Source: Roseinatronobacter sp052379845 | GTDB taxonomy: Bacteria > Pseudomonadota > Alphaproteobacteria > Rhodobacterales > Rhodobacteraceae | Assembly (NCBI GenBank): GCA_052379845.1 | Contig: JBQTCF010000001.1 | Reading direction: 5' to 3' (one strand) | DNA: 64,000 nucleotides | Part shown: positions 1 through 7,974 of the stretch, one piece after another | Layout: every line of letters starts with the position of its first letter | Numbering within the stretch: position 1 is the stretch's first letter | Made by a program: the position numbers and the translations under genes | Notes under the pieces: generated by a model | Told to the model about the DNA's origin: nothing | The model's input: only the letters and a program-made list of their open reading frames with translations | The model's database searches: none

Positions 1-705
1 ATTATCGGCCCGGAAGTGACCCTTGGGCGCGGGGTGACGGTCAAGCCCCATGCGCTGGTCACCGGCTGGACCCAGATTGGGGACGAGAGCATCATCTTCT
101 CCTTCGCCTCGGTGGGCGAGATTCCGCAGGATTTGAAATATGCAGGCGAACGCACGCGACTGATCGTGGGCAAGAAATGCCGCATTCGTGAAAACGCGAC
201 CTTGCACACGGGCACCGATGGCGGCGGCGGGGTGACGCGCCTTGGCGATAATTGCCTGATCATGGCAGGCGCGCATGTGGGCCATGATGCACAGATTGGC
301 GATAATGTGATTTTGGCCAATTTCGCGGGTGTGGCCGGTCATACAACCATCGAAACCAACGCCATCATTGGGGCATTGGCGGGGATTCACCAGTTTGTGC
401 GCATTGGCGAAGGTGCAATGATCGGTGGCTTGACGCGCATTACCCATGACGTCATGCCGTTCGGGTTGGTGGCTGGCCCGGATGGCACGCTTCAGGGGTT
501 GAATCTGGTGGGGCTGCGGCGGCGTGGCATGGCCCGCGATGACATTTCGGCATTGCGCGCGGCCTATGCACGGCTGGCCACAGAAGACGGCTCGCTGGCC
601 GATATGGCGCAGGCGCTGCTTTTGGACAGCAGTTCCGAAGCTGTGCAGCAGGTGGCGCGGTTCTTCACCGAAAACAGCAACCGCAGCTTCTTGCGCCCGA
701 AATGA
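1..705 (+). CDS. lpxA: UDP-N-acetylglucosamine O-acyltransferase (5' end outside window)
   Basis: Catalyses the first step of lipid A synthesis in the cytoplasm, 3-O-acylation of UDP-GlcNAc from acyl-ACP. The frame is already open at base 1, so an estimated 25-30 N-terminal residues are missing; 234 residues are visible. They show the left-handed beta-helix of imperfect hexapeptide repeats, the family motif QDLKYAGE, and the segment AHVGHDAQIGD, which contains the conserved catalytic histidine. The last ~60 residues form the usual helical tail. The stop overlaps the next start as ATGA (702-705), so translation of lpxA and lpxI is probably coupled. Confidence 0.96.
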   Translation: MIGPEVTLGRGVTVKPHALVTGWTQIGDESIIFSFASVGEIPQDLKYAGERTRLIVGKKCRIRENATLHTGTDGGGGVTRLGDNCLIMAGAHVGHDAQIGDNVILANFAGVAGHTTIETNAIIGALAGIHQFVRIGEGAMIGGLTRITHDVMPFGLVAGPDGTLQGLNLVGLRRRGMARDDISALRAAYARLATEDGSLADMAQALLLDSSSEAVQQVARFFTENSNRSFLRPK

Positions 706-1529
706 CCCGCATTGCGTTGATAGCAGGCAAGGGCCGCTTGCCGCAGGTGTTGGCCGCGCGTCTGCAGGCCACCGGGCAAACCCCGCTGCTGGCCGAGATG
801 GAGGGGTTTGAAACCCTTGCCGCCGCCCATGGCCCGGTGGAGCGGTTTCGTCTGGAACGCTTGGTGCCCTTTCTGGACCTTCTGCAGGATCAGGGCGTGA
901 CGCGCGCAGTGTTTGCCGGTGCGGTCCATCGTCCGCGGTTGGACCCGTCGCTGATTGACCCTGCGACTGTGCAGCTTTTGCCGCGCATCATGGCCGCGAT
1001 GCAACAGGGCGATGATGGCACGCTGCGCGAAGTCATCGCGCTGATGGGGGAATGGGGCATCGAGGTGGTGGCGGCGCAGGAGATCTGCCCCGAATTGCTG
1101 GCCGAACCCGGTGTTCTGACCGACGCGCAGCCCAAAGCGCAGGACAAGCAGGACGCCACGCGCGGGTTTGGCATCTTGCAGGTCATGGGCGCCGCCGATG
1201 TGGGGCAAGGCTGTGTTGTCGCGCGCGGCCAATGTCTGGCGCTGGAGGCCCTGCCTGGCACTGATGTGATGCTGGCCCATCTGGCGGATTTGCGCGCGCA
1301 AGGCGTGGAATTGCCCGCAGGCGGGGTGTTTTGCAAGGCCCCGAAACACGGTCAGGACCGCAGGATTGATTTGCCCGCACTGGGGCCCGATACGGTAAGT
1401 GCGGTTCACCGCGCCGGGCTGCGTGGCATTGCCTTTGACGCAGGCGGGGTGTTGCTGATTGACCGTGACCAGATGCTGGCACAGGCCAATGCGCTTGGGG
1501 TGTTTTTGTGGGCCATGGACGCGCCTTGA
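702..1529 (+). CDS. lpxI: UDP-2,3-diacylglucosamine pyrophosphatase LpxI
   Basis: Hydrolyses UDP-2,3-diacylglucosamine to lipid X and UMP. This is the step done by the unrelated LpxH in enterobacteria, while alphaproteobacteria typically use LpxI (the former DUF1009 family). The protein has 275 residues, the normal family length, with an N-terminal Rossmann-like half beginning RIALIAGKGRLPQVLA and a C-terminal catalytic half containing GVFCKAPKHGQDRRIDLPA, strongly conserved in the family. The ATG overlaps the lpxA stop. Its position between lpxA and lpxB agrees with the pathway order: LpxI makes the lipid X that LpxB condenses. Confidence 0.93.
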   Translation: MTRIALIAGKGRLPQVLAARLQATGQTPLLAEMEGFETLAAAHGPVERFRLERLVPFLDLLQDQGVTRAVFAGAVHRPRLDPSLIDPATVQLLPRIMAAMQQGDDGTLREVIALMGEWGIEVVAAQEICPELLAEPGVLTDAQPKAQDKQDATRGFGILQVMGAADVGQGCVVARGQCLALEALPGTDVMLAHLADLRAQGVELPAGGVFCKAPKHGQDRRIDLPALGPDTVSAVHRAGLRGIAFDAGGVLLIDRDQMLAQANALGVFLWAMDAP

Positions 1530-2686
1530 AGGTGTTTGTGATTGCGGGCGAACCGTCGGGCGACAAGCTGGGCGGCGCGCTGATGGCGGGGTTGCGCGAA
1601 CTGGCCCCGGATGTGACGTTTCTTGGCGTGGGCGGGGACGACATGGCCGCGCAGGGGCTGGAATCGTTATTTCCCATGTCGGATTTGTCCGTCATGGGGT
1701 TGGCCGAGGTGTTGCCGCGCATTCGCCTGTTGCGCGCCCGTATCCGCGAAACGGCTGGCGCCATTGCGCGCGCTGCGCCTGATGTGGTCATAACCATCGA
1801 CAGCCCCGATTTTTGCCTGCGTGTGTTGAAACTGGCGCGCGCGGCGCAGCCAGCGCTGCGGGTGGTGCATTATGTGGCCCCGTCGGTCTGGGCGTGGCGG
1901 CCAAAGCGCGCGGCGCGCATGGCCCCGCTGGTGGATCATGTGCTGGCGCTGTTGCCGTTTGAACCGCCCCTGATGCATGCCGCGGGCATGAGTTGCGATT
2001 TCGTGGGTCATCCGGTGGTGGCCGAACCGCGCGCCACAGCGGCGGATGTCGCGCAATTCCGCGCTGGCCATGACGGTGCGCTGGTGCTGGCCCTGCCCGG
2101 TTCACGGCGGGGGGAAATCGCGCGCCTTGCGCCCCGTTTCGGGCAGGCATTGGCGCTTGCGCTGCCGCAAACCGCCCGCGTGGTGGTGCCCACAGTGCGC
2201 GCGCAGGCGGATTTCATGTGCGCGCAGGTCGCCCAATGGCCGCTTCACGCCGAAGTCGTGGTCGACAGTGCCACCAAGCGCGCGGCCTTTGCGGCGGCAG
2301 ATGTGGCGCTGGCCGCGTCGGGCACGGTGTCGCTGGAACTTGCGGCCAACCAGACGCCCATGGTCATTGCCTATGACATGGCCCCGCTGACGCGGTTTCT
2401 GGCGCAGCGCTTGGTCAAACTGGACACTGTGACATTGGTTAATCTGGTGTCGGACACCCGCGCGATTCCTGAATTTCTGGGCCATGACTGCCAACCCGAA
2501 CGTATGGCCGCAGCCCTGCGTCAGCTTCTGGACAGCCCCGATGCACGCGCCGCGCAACATGCGGCCATGGCGCTGTCGATGGCGCGGTTGGGGCAGGGGG
2601 GTATGCCGCCGGGCCTGCGCGCGGCGCATTCCGTTCTGCATTTCATGGCTTCGAAAGCGGGTGATGGTCCAGCACCAACGCCTTAA
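1526..2686 (+). CDS. lpxB: Lipid-A-disaccharide synthase
   Basis: Glycosyltransferase family 19 enzyme that joins lipid X to UDP-2,3-diacylglucosamine to give the lipid A disaccharide at the inner membrane. Motifs in order are VFVIAGEPSGDKLGG at the N-terminus, YVAPSVWAWRPKRA, LPGSRRGEI, and ASGTVSLELA near the nucleotide-sugar site. I place the start at TTG 1526, because it gives the family N-terminus (M)KVFVIAGEPSGD and overlaps the lpxI stop as TTGA; a GTG at 1508 would add six residues. Length is 386 residues. The 3' end overlaps the convergent xerD by 44 bp. Confidence 0.93.
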   Translation: MKVFVIAGEPSGDKLGGALMAGLRELAPDVTFLGVGGDDMAAQGLESLFPMSDLSVMGLAEVLPRIRLLRARIRETAGAIARAAPDVVITIDSPDFCLRVLKLARAAQPALRVVHYVAPSVWAWRPKRAARMAPLVDHVLALLPFEPPLMHAAGMSCDFVGHPVVAEPRATAADVAQFRAGHDGALVLALPGSRRGEIARLAPRFGQALALALPQTARVVVPTVRAQADFMCAQVAQWPLHAEVVVDSATKRAAFAAADVALAASGTVSLELAANQTPMVIAYDMAPLTRFLAQRLVKLDTVTLVNLVSDTRAIPEFLGHDCQPERMAAALRQLLDSPDARAAQHAAMALSMARLGQGGMPPGLRAAHSVLHFMASKAGDGPAPTP

Positions 2687-3578
2687 GGCGTTCTTCCAGC
2701 ACATGGGTATAGATTTCGGTTGTCGACACGTCCGCATGGCCCAGAAGGGTCTGGATCGCGCGCAAATCCGCCCCGCCTGCCAACAGATGCGTGGCAAAGG
2801 CATGGCGCAGCACATGCGGACTGACGCGCGTGGGGTCAAGCCCGGCGTTCAGCGCAATTTCTTTCAGCACAAGGAAAAAACCGACGCGGCTGAAATGCCC
2901 CTCGCGCCCGCTGGACGGAAACAGGAAGCGTGGTTCGGGCTGGCGTTTGGCGCGCAACTCCGCCGCCTGCCTGTCCCAATGCGCCAGCCAGTCGCGCAGC
3001 GCCTTGCGCGCGGGTTGGGACAGGGGCACCATGCGTTCGCGCCCCCCCTTGCCGCGCACCAGAATCATGCGCGGGTCCCCGCGCACCGCAGCAACCGGCA
3101 GGCCCACCAGTTCCGTCACGCGCAGCCCCGTGGCGTAAAGCAGTTCCATCAGGCATGTGTTGCGCAACCTGTCGGCAGGGGTCCGGCCCGTAGTGCGTGC
3201 CGCGTCCAGCAGGGCGGTCACATCATCTTGCGACAAGGTGTCGGGCAGTTTCTTGGACTTTCCCGGTCCGCGGATGCGGCTGGCAGGGTCATCCTTGCGC
3301 CACCCTTCGGCATAGGCGAAGCGATACATCGCACGGATCGACGCCAGCCGCCGGGCGCGCGTGGTGCGCGCCAGCCCCTGTGCGTCGCAATGCACCAGAT
3401 AGGTTTCAATATCCGCCCGCGTCAGCGTCTGGAAGTCCAGCGCGCCCGCCTGCGCCCAATCCGCGAAATCGCGCAGATCACGGCCATAGGCCAGTTGCGT
3501 GTTGCGTGCGGTCCCGGATTCGGCGGTGGTGGCATCCAGAAACGTGGAAATCCACTGATAATCCCGCTGCGGTGCCAT
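2643..3578 (-). CDS. xerD: Site-specific tyrosine recombinase XerD
   Basis: Chromosome dimer resolution recombinase, expected to act with XerC at dif under FtsK control. It has 311 residues: an N-terminal SAM-like DNA-binding domain (~1-110) and a C-terminal catalytic domain. All catalytic positions are visible: R153 (ATGLRVTEL), K177 (VRGKGGRER), H255-x-x-R258 (SPHVLRHAF), H281 (LLGHADVSTT) and the nucleophile Y290 (EIYTHV). The gene follows the exported-protein gene by only 3 bp on the minus strand, so the two are likely co-transcribed. XerD rather than XerC or a phage integrase is supported by the length, the LLGHADVSTTEIYTHV segment and the housekeeping context. Confidence 0.9.
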   Translation of the reverse strand: MAPQRDYQWISTFLDATTAESGTARNTQLAYGRDLRDFADWAQAGALDFQTLTRADIETYLVHCDAQGLARTTRARRLASIRAMYRFAYAEGWRKDDPASRIRGPGKSKKLPDTLSQDDVTALLDAARTTGRTPADRLRNTCLMELLYATGLRVTELVGLPVAAVRGDPRMILVRGKGGRERMVPLSQPARKALRDWLAHWDRQAAELRAKRQPEPRFLFPSSGREGHFSRVGFFLVLKEIALNAGLDPTRVSPHVLRHAFATHLLAGGADLRAIQTLLGHADVSTTEIYTHVLEERLKALVLDHHPLSKP

Positions 3579-3581
3579 GCC

Positions 3582-5195
3582 CTAGCCCCGCCGTTCAAGC
3601 AGCAGCAATTCAACCGCGATCTGGCGCGCGGGACCGTCCAGCCCCAGCGACAACAGCCCCTCCAGCCCGATGCGTGCGGCGCGCGGGTCGCCAATCGCGG
3701 CATGGGCAATGCTGTTGAGCGCATCCAGCAGGACAATTCCCCCTGAACTGGCGGGCGCGGTCGTGTCATCTTGCGCGCGGGGCTGCGATGAAAACGCCTG
3801 CGCTATGGCGGCAGCCATGGACGTGTTATCCATGTCGGGCAGGGCTGGGTCTTGCTGGGCAAGGGCCGTTGCCAGCCGCGCCGTGGGGGTGTCAGGGGCC
3901 AGATGCACGGCCATGTCCAGCCGGGTTTGCGCCAATAGCAACAACTGCCATACAATGGCGCGCGCCGGCGCGTCCAGTGCCATCAGGTCTGTGTCCCCGT
4001 CGGTCAGGGCGGGTGCAAACATCTGGGCGAAGGCAACTTCCAGTTCCACGCTGGCAAATTGGGGCCATGCGGTCACCAAGGCCCGTGACAGGGCGGCAGC
4101 ATCAGTGCCCGCCAGCGCCTGATCCAGCGCTTGAACGGCGCGCACACGTTCCCACACCCCGCCTGATGCCGCGGGGCGGCGTTGCGCATACAGCCCCAGC
4201 AGCCGGTTGGGTTGCATCACGCCCGCGCGGGTCAGGCGTTCGGCAGCATCCAGCTGTGCGCGCCAGCCACTGGTGCCGCGCAAATCGGCATAGGCAAAGG
4301 CCACCGGCAGGCTCGAGGTCGGCACCGGATCACCCAGCGCTTCCAGAATGCGCCAGCCCAGCGGTGACAATTCCGCAGGCGGCGGCGGGGTCAGGATGAC
4401 GTCTTCTTCTTCCAGAAACCGCAGCAGAAGCGCGGCTTCGCTTGTGTCCAGCAACCCCAGCGACGTTGTGGCGTTCAGTGTCATATAGGCACCTTGCCAG
4501 TCGCCCCGCCGCGCCAGACAGAAAATTTGCGCGCCATGGCCGAAATCCGTCGTGATCTGGCCGCTCATGCTGGCGCAGGCGCGGTCTTCCTCGCCCAGCA
4601 GCAGCGCAATATCGAAGGCACGGGTGTTCAGCGCGGCGGTGCGCACCGGGGCTGCATCAATCAGTTGGGTGGCCTGTTCCAAAGCGCCCATCGCCATCAG
4701 CTTGTCCACACGCGCGTTCAGCACTGTGCCTTGCGTTTCGGGCTGTAACCGGGCGGGCGGGGCAAATTCGGCCAGCAGCAAGCGATAGCCAAGCTGCAGC
4801 GCGCTTGGCACAGTGTCCACGGGCAGCGCGGAAATTCCCGCCAGCACTTCTGCCACAGGGGCCTGCCCCCACAGGTCGCGCGGCAGACCCGCGCGTTCAG
4901 GGACAAACAGCCCCACCTGGTCCAGTGCAGGCGGGGACAGGGGGGTGACCGCGATATTATCGGCCTGCCCCCTTGGGGGGATGGGCGGCAGGTATCCGTC
5001 AGGTGCTGTGTCCGGCAATTCTGGCGGGATCGGGTTGGACATGGCGTCTTCCAGCCAGTCAATCGCGTTCAAGGGCCGCTCCGGGTGCAGTGCCTGCGCG
5101 GCTGTGGGTTGCGCAGGCAGTATCATGGCGGCCAGCACCACCCCGACAAGCGCGCCCTGACGACCTGGCGGCGAATATGCGCCTGCCCGCGTCAA
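3582..5195 (-). CDS. Exported protein of unknown function, TTG start
   Basis: I do not recognise a named domain. The likely start is TTG 5195, overlapping the stop of the 44-residue gene upstream (ATTGA). It gives 537 residues beginning with a basic stretch and a hydrophobic segment (GALVGVVLAAMILPAQ) ending near an AQA signal peptidase-like site, so export to the periplasm is likely. A proline-rich stretch follows (~40-75: PPELPDTAPDGYLPPIPPRG). The remainder is alanine/leucine-rich and predicted helical, with repeating short helix pairs suggestive of TPR-like solenoid structure. The frame stays open far upstream of 5195, but that extension is antisense to aroK and is not believable as protein. 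It is probably co-transcribed with xerD. Confidence 0.72.
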   Translation of the reverse strand: MTRAGAYSPPGRQGALVGVVLAAMILPAQPTAAQALHPERPLNAIDWLEDAMSNPIPPELPDTAPDGYLPPIPPRGQADNIAVTPLSPPALDQVGLFVPERAGLPRDLWGQAPVAEVLAGISALPVDTVPSALQLGYRLLLAEFAPPARLQPETQGTVLNARVDKLMAMGALEQATQLIDAAPVRTAALNTRAFDIALLLGEEDRACASMSGQITTDFGHGAQIFCLARRGDWQGAYMTLNATTSLGLLDTSEAALLLRFLEEEDVILTPPPPAELSPLGWRILEALGDPVPTSSLPVAFAYADLRGTSGWRAQLDAAERLTRAGVMQPNRLLGLYAQRRPAASGGVWERVRAVQALDQALAGTDAAALSRALVTAWPQFASVELEVAFAQMFAPALTDGDTDLMALDAPARAIVWQLLLLAQTRLDMAVHLAPDTPTARLATALAQQDPALPDMDNTSMAAAIAQAFSSQPRAQDDTTAPASSGGIVLLDALNSIAHAAIGDPRAARIGLEGLLSLGLDGPARQIAVELLLLERRG

Positions 5196-5326
5196 TTCAC
5201 ATCCAGCGTGACAGGGGTTTGCACGCCGCGCTGTTCGGCGGACATGTCCCCGAAATAGGCGTAAGCCACGACAGCCAGCCCCGCCAACACCACCAGAACC
5301 ACGATAAGCCGCACCAGATGTCGCAT
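5192..5326 (-). CDS. 44-residue single-pass membrane protein
   Basis: A short gene found by reading the strand upstream of the exported-protein gene. ATG at 5326 is preceded by a purine-rich GAAAGGCAGG; stop TGA at 5194-5192 overlaps the downstream TTG start. The product has a short basic N-terminus (MRHLVRL), one hydrophobic helix (IVVLVVLAGLAVVAYAYF, ~8-25) and an acidic/polar tail ending TPVTLDVN. The layout predicts N-in, C-out inner-membrane topology with a periplasmic tail. The stop/start overlap suggests translational coupling and a shared function with the exported protein. It lies divergently from aroK. No known family can be named from sequence alone. Confidence 0.68.
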   Translation of the reverse strand: MRHLVRLIVVLVVLAGLAVVAYAYFGDMSAEQRGVQTPVTLDVN

Positions 5327-5472
5327 TTCGCCTGCCTTTCGTTGCGCTGCCCCCTCTTTTCACGAAGAACGCTTCGGGGGGTTTCCCTTTTGACAGTGCC
5401 GCAATATCACGACAAGGACAATGCAGGCCACGAAAACTTGTTGAGGGGCGGGCGAAGGGGCGGAGCGTAAGC

Positions 5473-6024
5473 ATGAAATTGCATAAAACCGTAGTGCTTG
5501 TGGGAATGATGGGGGCAGGCAAGACGGCAGTGGGGCGGGAACTGGCGCAATGTCTTGGCGTGGCCTTTCGCGATTCGGATGAAGAAATCGTCGAAGCCGC
5601 CCAAATGAGCATTGCCGAAATTTTCGAACGCGACGGAGAGGCATTCTTCCGCGCCCGCGAAGCAGAAGTGATTGCCCGCCTGATGCGTGGGCGGCCGGGC
5701 ATTTTGTCGGTGGGTGGGGGCGCGTTCCTGAATGCGGGCACGCGCGGGCTGATTTCGGACCTGGGCGTGTCGGTCTGGATCCGGGCCGATATTGACCTGC
5801 TGTGGTCGCGTGTGCGCCAGAAAACAACGCGCCCGCTGCTGCGCACGGCCAATCCGCGCGAAACGCTGGCAACGCTTCTGACCACGCGCGAGCCGTATTA
5901 TGCCAAGGCGGATCTGGCCGTTCAAACCCAACCGGGCTATGCCATAGCCGACACGGCGCGCGCAGTGTTGGGCGCGCTGTCAACACGTCCTGATGTGCTG
6001 GAAGGATTTGCCGATGAAAATTGA
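5473..6024 (+). CDS. aroK: Shikimate kinase
   Basis: Phosphorylates shikimate to shikimate-3-phosphate, the fifth step of the chorismate pathway, in the cytoplasm. The 183-residue P-loop kinase has Walker A GMMGAGKT (11-18), the substrate-binding DSD motif (D34, D36), the glycine-rich VGGGAF loop near residue 80 that binds shikimate, and a lid region TTRPLL. It overlaps the following aroB by 11 bp, the common aroK-aroB arrangement. The 146 bp between it and the minus-strand membrane-peptide gene must hold divergent promoters. Confidence 0.95.
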   Translation: MKLHKTVVLVGMMGAGKTAVGRELAQCLGVAFRDSDEEIVEAAQMSIAEIFERDGEAFFRAREAEVIARLMRGRPGILSVGGGAFLNAGTRGLISDLGVSVWIRADIDLLWSRVRQKTTRPLLRTANPRETLATLLTTREPYYAKADLAVQTQPGYAIADTARAVLGALSTRPDVLEGFADEN

Positions 6025-7132
6025 CCGTGTTCATGTGCCGCTTGGCGCACGCGCCTATGATGTAGTGATCGGGCAGGGGTTGATCGCACAATCGGGCCAG
6101 ATGATTGCGCCCTTGTTGCACCGTCGCCGTGTTCCCGTCCTGACAGAAACCCGCGTTGCCGCCGCCCATCTGGACGCGCTGACAGCCGGACTGGCGACAG
6201 CGGGCATTGACAGCACTGCCCTTGCGCTGAACCCCGGTGAGGGGACGAAGGGCTGGGGCGGGTTGCAACAGGCGGTGGAATGGCTGCTGGATGAAAAGGT
6301 GGAACGCCGCGATGTGGTTGTCGCGCTGGGTGGCGGTGTCATCGGGGATCTGGGCGGCTTTGCTGCGGCGGTGTTGCGGCGGGGCGTGCGCTTTGTGCAA
6401 ATTCCAACGTCCCTGCTGGCGCAGGTCGACAGTTCCGTGGGCGGCAAAACAGGCATCAACACCCGCCACGGCAAAAACCTTGTGGGCGCGTTTCACCAGC
6501 CTGCGCTGGTGCTTGCGGATATTGACGTTCTGGACAGTCTGCCGCGCCGCGACTTTCTGGCGGGCTATGGCGAGGTGGTCAAATACGGTTTGCTGGGGGA
6601 TGCAGCATTCTTTGACTGGCTGGAACGCAACGGGCCTGCGATGGCAGACGGCGACAAGGCCCTGCGCCACTATGCGGTGCATCGGTCAGTGCAGATGAAG
6701 GCCGAAATTGTGGCGCGCGACGAAACCGAACAGGGCGACCGCGCGCTTTTGAACCTTGGGCACACGTTCTGCCACGCGCTGGAAGCGGCCACCGGCTATG
6801 GTGCGCGGCTGCTGCATGGCGAAGGGGTGGCCATCGGGTGCGCGCTGGCGTTTGAATTGTCCGCGCGCATGGGGCTGTGCGCGCAGGAAACGCCCGGACG
6901 CGTGCGCGCGCATCTGCGCCAGATGGGCATGGCCACCGATCTGGCTGATATCGCAGGTGACCTGCCCCCCCCAGAAGGGCTGATTGCCCTGATGGCGCAG
7001 GACAAGAAGGTGCAGGACGGGCGTTTGCGCTTCATTCTGGCGCGCGACATCGGCGCGGCCTTCGTCTGTGATGATGTCCCTGCCGAGTTGCTGCATGCGG
7101 TGCTGGCAGACGCGCTGGCCGCGCGCGGTTAA
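6014..7132 (+). CDS. aroB: 3-dehydroquinate synthase
   Basis: Converts DAHP to 3-dehydroquinate using NAD+ and a divalent metal; second step of the shikimate pathway. ATG 6014 is chosen because AAGGA lies just upstream and it gives the normal N-terminus; an earlier start at 5993 lies inside aroK. It has 372 residues. NAD-binding motifs EGTKGWGGL and ALGGGVIGDLGGF, substrate motif PTSLLAQVDSSVGGKTGIN, and metal ligands in GYGEVVKYG (Glu), NLGHTFCHALE (His) and LLHGEGVAIG (His) are all present. It is translationally coupled to aroK. No terminator with a T-tract follows directly. Confidence 0.95.
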   Translation: MKIDRVHVPLGARAYDVVIGQGLIAQSGQMIAPLLHRRRVPVLTETRVAAAHLDALTAGLATAGIDSTALALNPGEGTKGWGGLQQAVEWLLDEKVERRDVVVALGGGVIGDLGGFAAAVLRRGVRFVQIPTSLLAQVDSSVGGKTGINTRHGKNLVGAFHQPALVLADIDVLDSLPRRDFLAGYGEVVKYGLLGDAAFFDWLERNGPAMADGDKALRHYAVHRSVQMKAEIVARDETEQGDRALLNLGHTFCHALEAATGYGARLLHGEGVAIGCALAFELSARMGLCAQETPGRVRAHLRQMGMATDLADIAGDLPPPEGLIALMAQDKKVQDGRLRFILARDIGAAFVCDDVPAELLHAVLADALAARG

Positions 7133-7461
7133 CGATCAGGTCAGGGGGCTGCGCAAGGGCGGTCCTGGCCGAAGGGGACGTTGGCGGGAATGACCCAGTG
7201 CGGAATCAAGGCCGCAGGCCGCCGCACTATCGGCGGGCCGTCCCGCGGCCTGCCGATGACCTGAAGGCGTGCCAGGCGCTTGAAGTCAGGAATATGCCGC
7301 GTGGATAAACTGCATCCCTATAACGCTGGATCGGCAGACCCCGGCCCGCCGATAGCGCGGGCTTTATCCATGTGCGAAGGACTGCTTCAGGCCACGAACA
7401 GATGCCCCGCCCATTCCCAATCAGGCCCCCTGACGCGCTTTGGGTGTTGGCCTTGGCGTTG
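7133..7461. other. 329-bp gap between convergent genes, with nested inverted repeats
   Basis: No convincing coding sequence in either direction; the open frames here have no ribosome site or family resemblance. The middle carries a set of nested inverted repeats (listed separately, 7222-7360). The flanks (7133-7221 and 7361-7461) show nothing I can assign. aroB ends on the left and the zincin gene ends on the right, so any transcript here would need its own promoter or come from read-through. Confidence 0.6.
7222..7360. repeat. Nested inverted repeats: candidate structured RNA or degenerate mobile element
   Basis: The outer arms are perfect over 14 bp (CTATCGGCGGGCCG at 7227-7240 against 7342-7355). 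They extend outwards by four more pairs (CCGC/GCGG) after one mismatch. Inside is a second 8-bp pair, CTGCCGAT (7250-7257) with ATCGGCAG (7330-7337). Further in are CCTGA/TCAGG (7260-7264 with 7286-7290) and GCGT/ACGC plus GGAT/ATCC (7299-7306 with 7314-7326). Together these can form one long closing stem leading to a two-branched head of about 139 nt. That favours a folded RNA over a random palindrome, but a MITE-like remnant with terminal inverted repeats is an alternative. I could not match it to 6S, SRP or tmRNA features. Confidence 0.5.
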
Positions 7462-7881
7462 TCAGTCCTGCCATGGCGCGATAGTCGCAATATCCCCGTC
7501 GGACCAGCCAAAATGATGCGCCAGTTCATGGATGAACACATGGGCAATCAACGCCCCCAGTTCGATATCCCCCCGTGCAACCCACTCATCCAGAATGGGA
7601 CGCCGGAACAGCCAGATTGTGTCTGGCTCCATCGGTTGCTCCATCACGGATTTCTCCGTCAGCGGAATACCGCTATACAGGCCCGTCAGCTCGAACGGAT
7701 TTTCAATGCCCAGTTCCGCCAGCATCGCATCAGGCGCGAAATCGTCAATCTGCACCGCGATATGCGCTGCCGCCTGCCCAAAAGGCGCGGGCAGGGTGGC
7801 AAGGGTTCGCGCCACAACCCCCTCAAACACAGTGGCATCGGGCGGCAGGCTTGCGGCCCATAGGGCTGTTTCATCAGTCAT
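7462..7881 (-). CDS. Small zinc metallopeptidase-like protein (zincin, PF06262-type)
   Basis: A 139-residue protein starting at ATG 7881. It resembles the minimal zincin family formerly DUF1025. The only strong motif is near the C-terminus: H118-E119-L-A-H122 followed by HFGWSD, so two histidines, the catalytic glutamate and a probable third ligand D128 are intact. There is no signal peptide, so it is cytoplasmic. Substrate is unknown for the family, and its small size means there is little beyond the active-site helix pair. It diverges from gltX, sharing a 93-bp promoter region. A longer open frame upstream of 7881 overlaps gltX antisense and is rejected. Confidence 0.85.
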   Translation of the reverse strand: MTDETALWAASLPPDATVFEGVVARTLATLPAPFGQAAAHIAVQIDDFAPDAMLAELGIENPFELTGLYSGIPLTEKSVMEQPMEPDTIWLFRRPILDEWVARGDIELGALIAHVFIHELAHHFGWSDGDIATIAPWQD

Positions 7882-7974
7882 GGTGGCGCCTTCGTTCAGA
7901 CTTGTTTCAAAGCACGGGGCTTGCACTAGGGCAAGGCTTGTGAAAAAGCATGACCCAATCAGGAGGTCTTTTCC

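Noticed and set aside
2484..3746. 420-codon open frame on the plus strand
   Set aside because: Antisense shadow of xerD and of the end of the exported-protein gene.
5390..5418. TTGACA before aroK as a promoter
   Set aside because: No acceptable -10 at 16-18 bp (CAAGGA), so left unassigned.
5196..5885. Apparent long N-terminal extension of the exported protein on the minus strand
   Set aside because: It is antisense to aroK, lacks domain resemblance, and runs through the better-supported 44-residue gene; the signal peptide begins only after TTG 5195.
7227..7547. 106-codon minus-strand frame in the aroB-zincin gap
   Set aside because: No ribosome site, overlaps the inverted repeats and the zincin coding region, composition unlike genes of the window.
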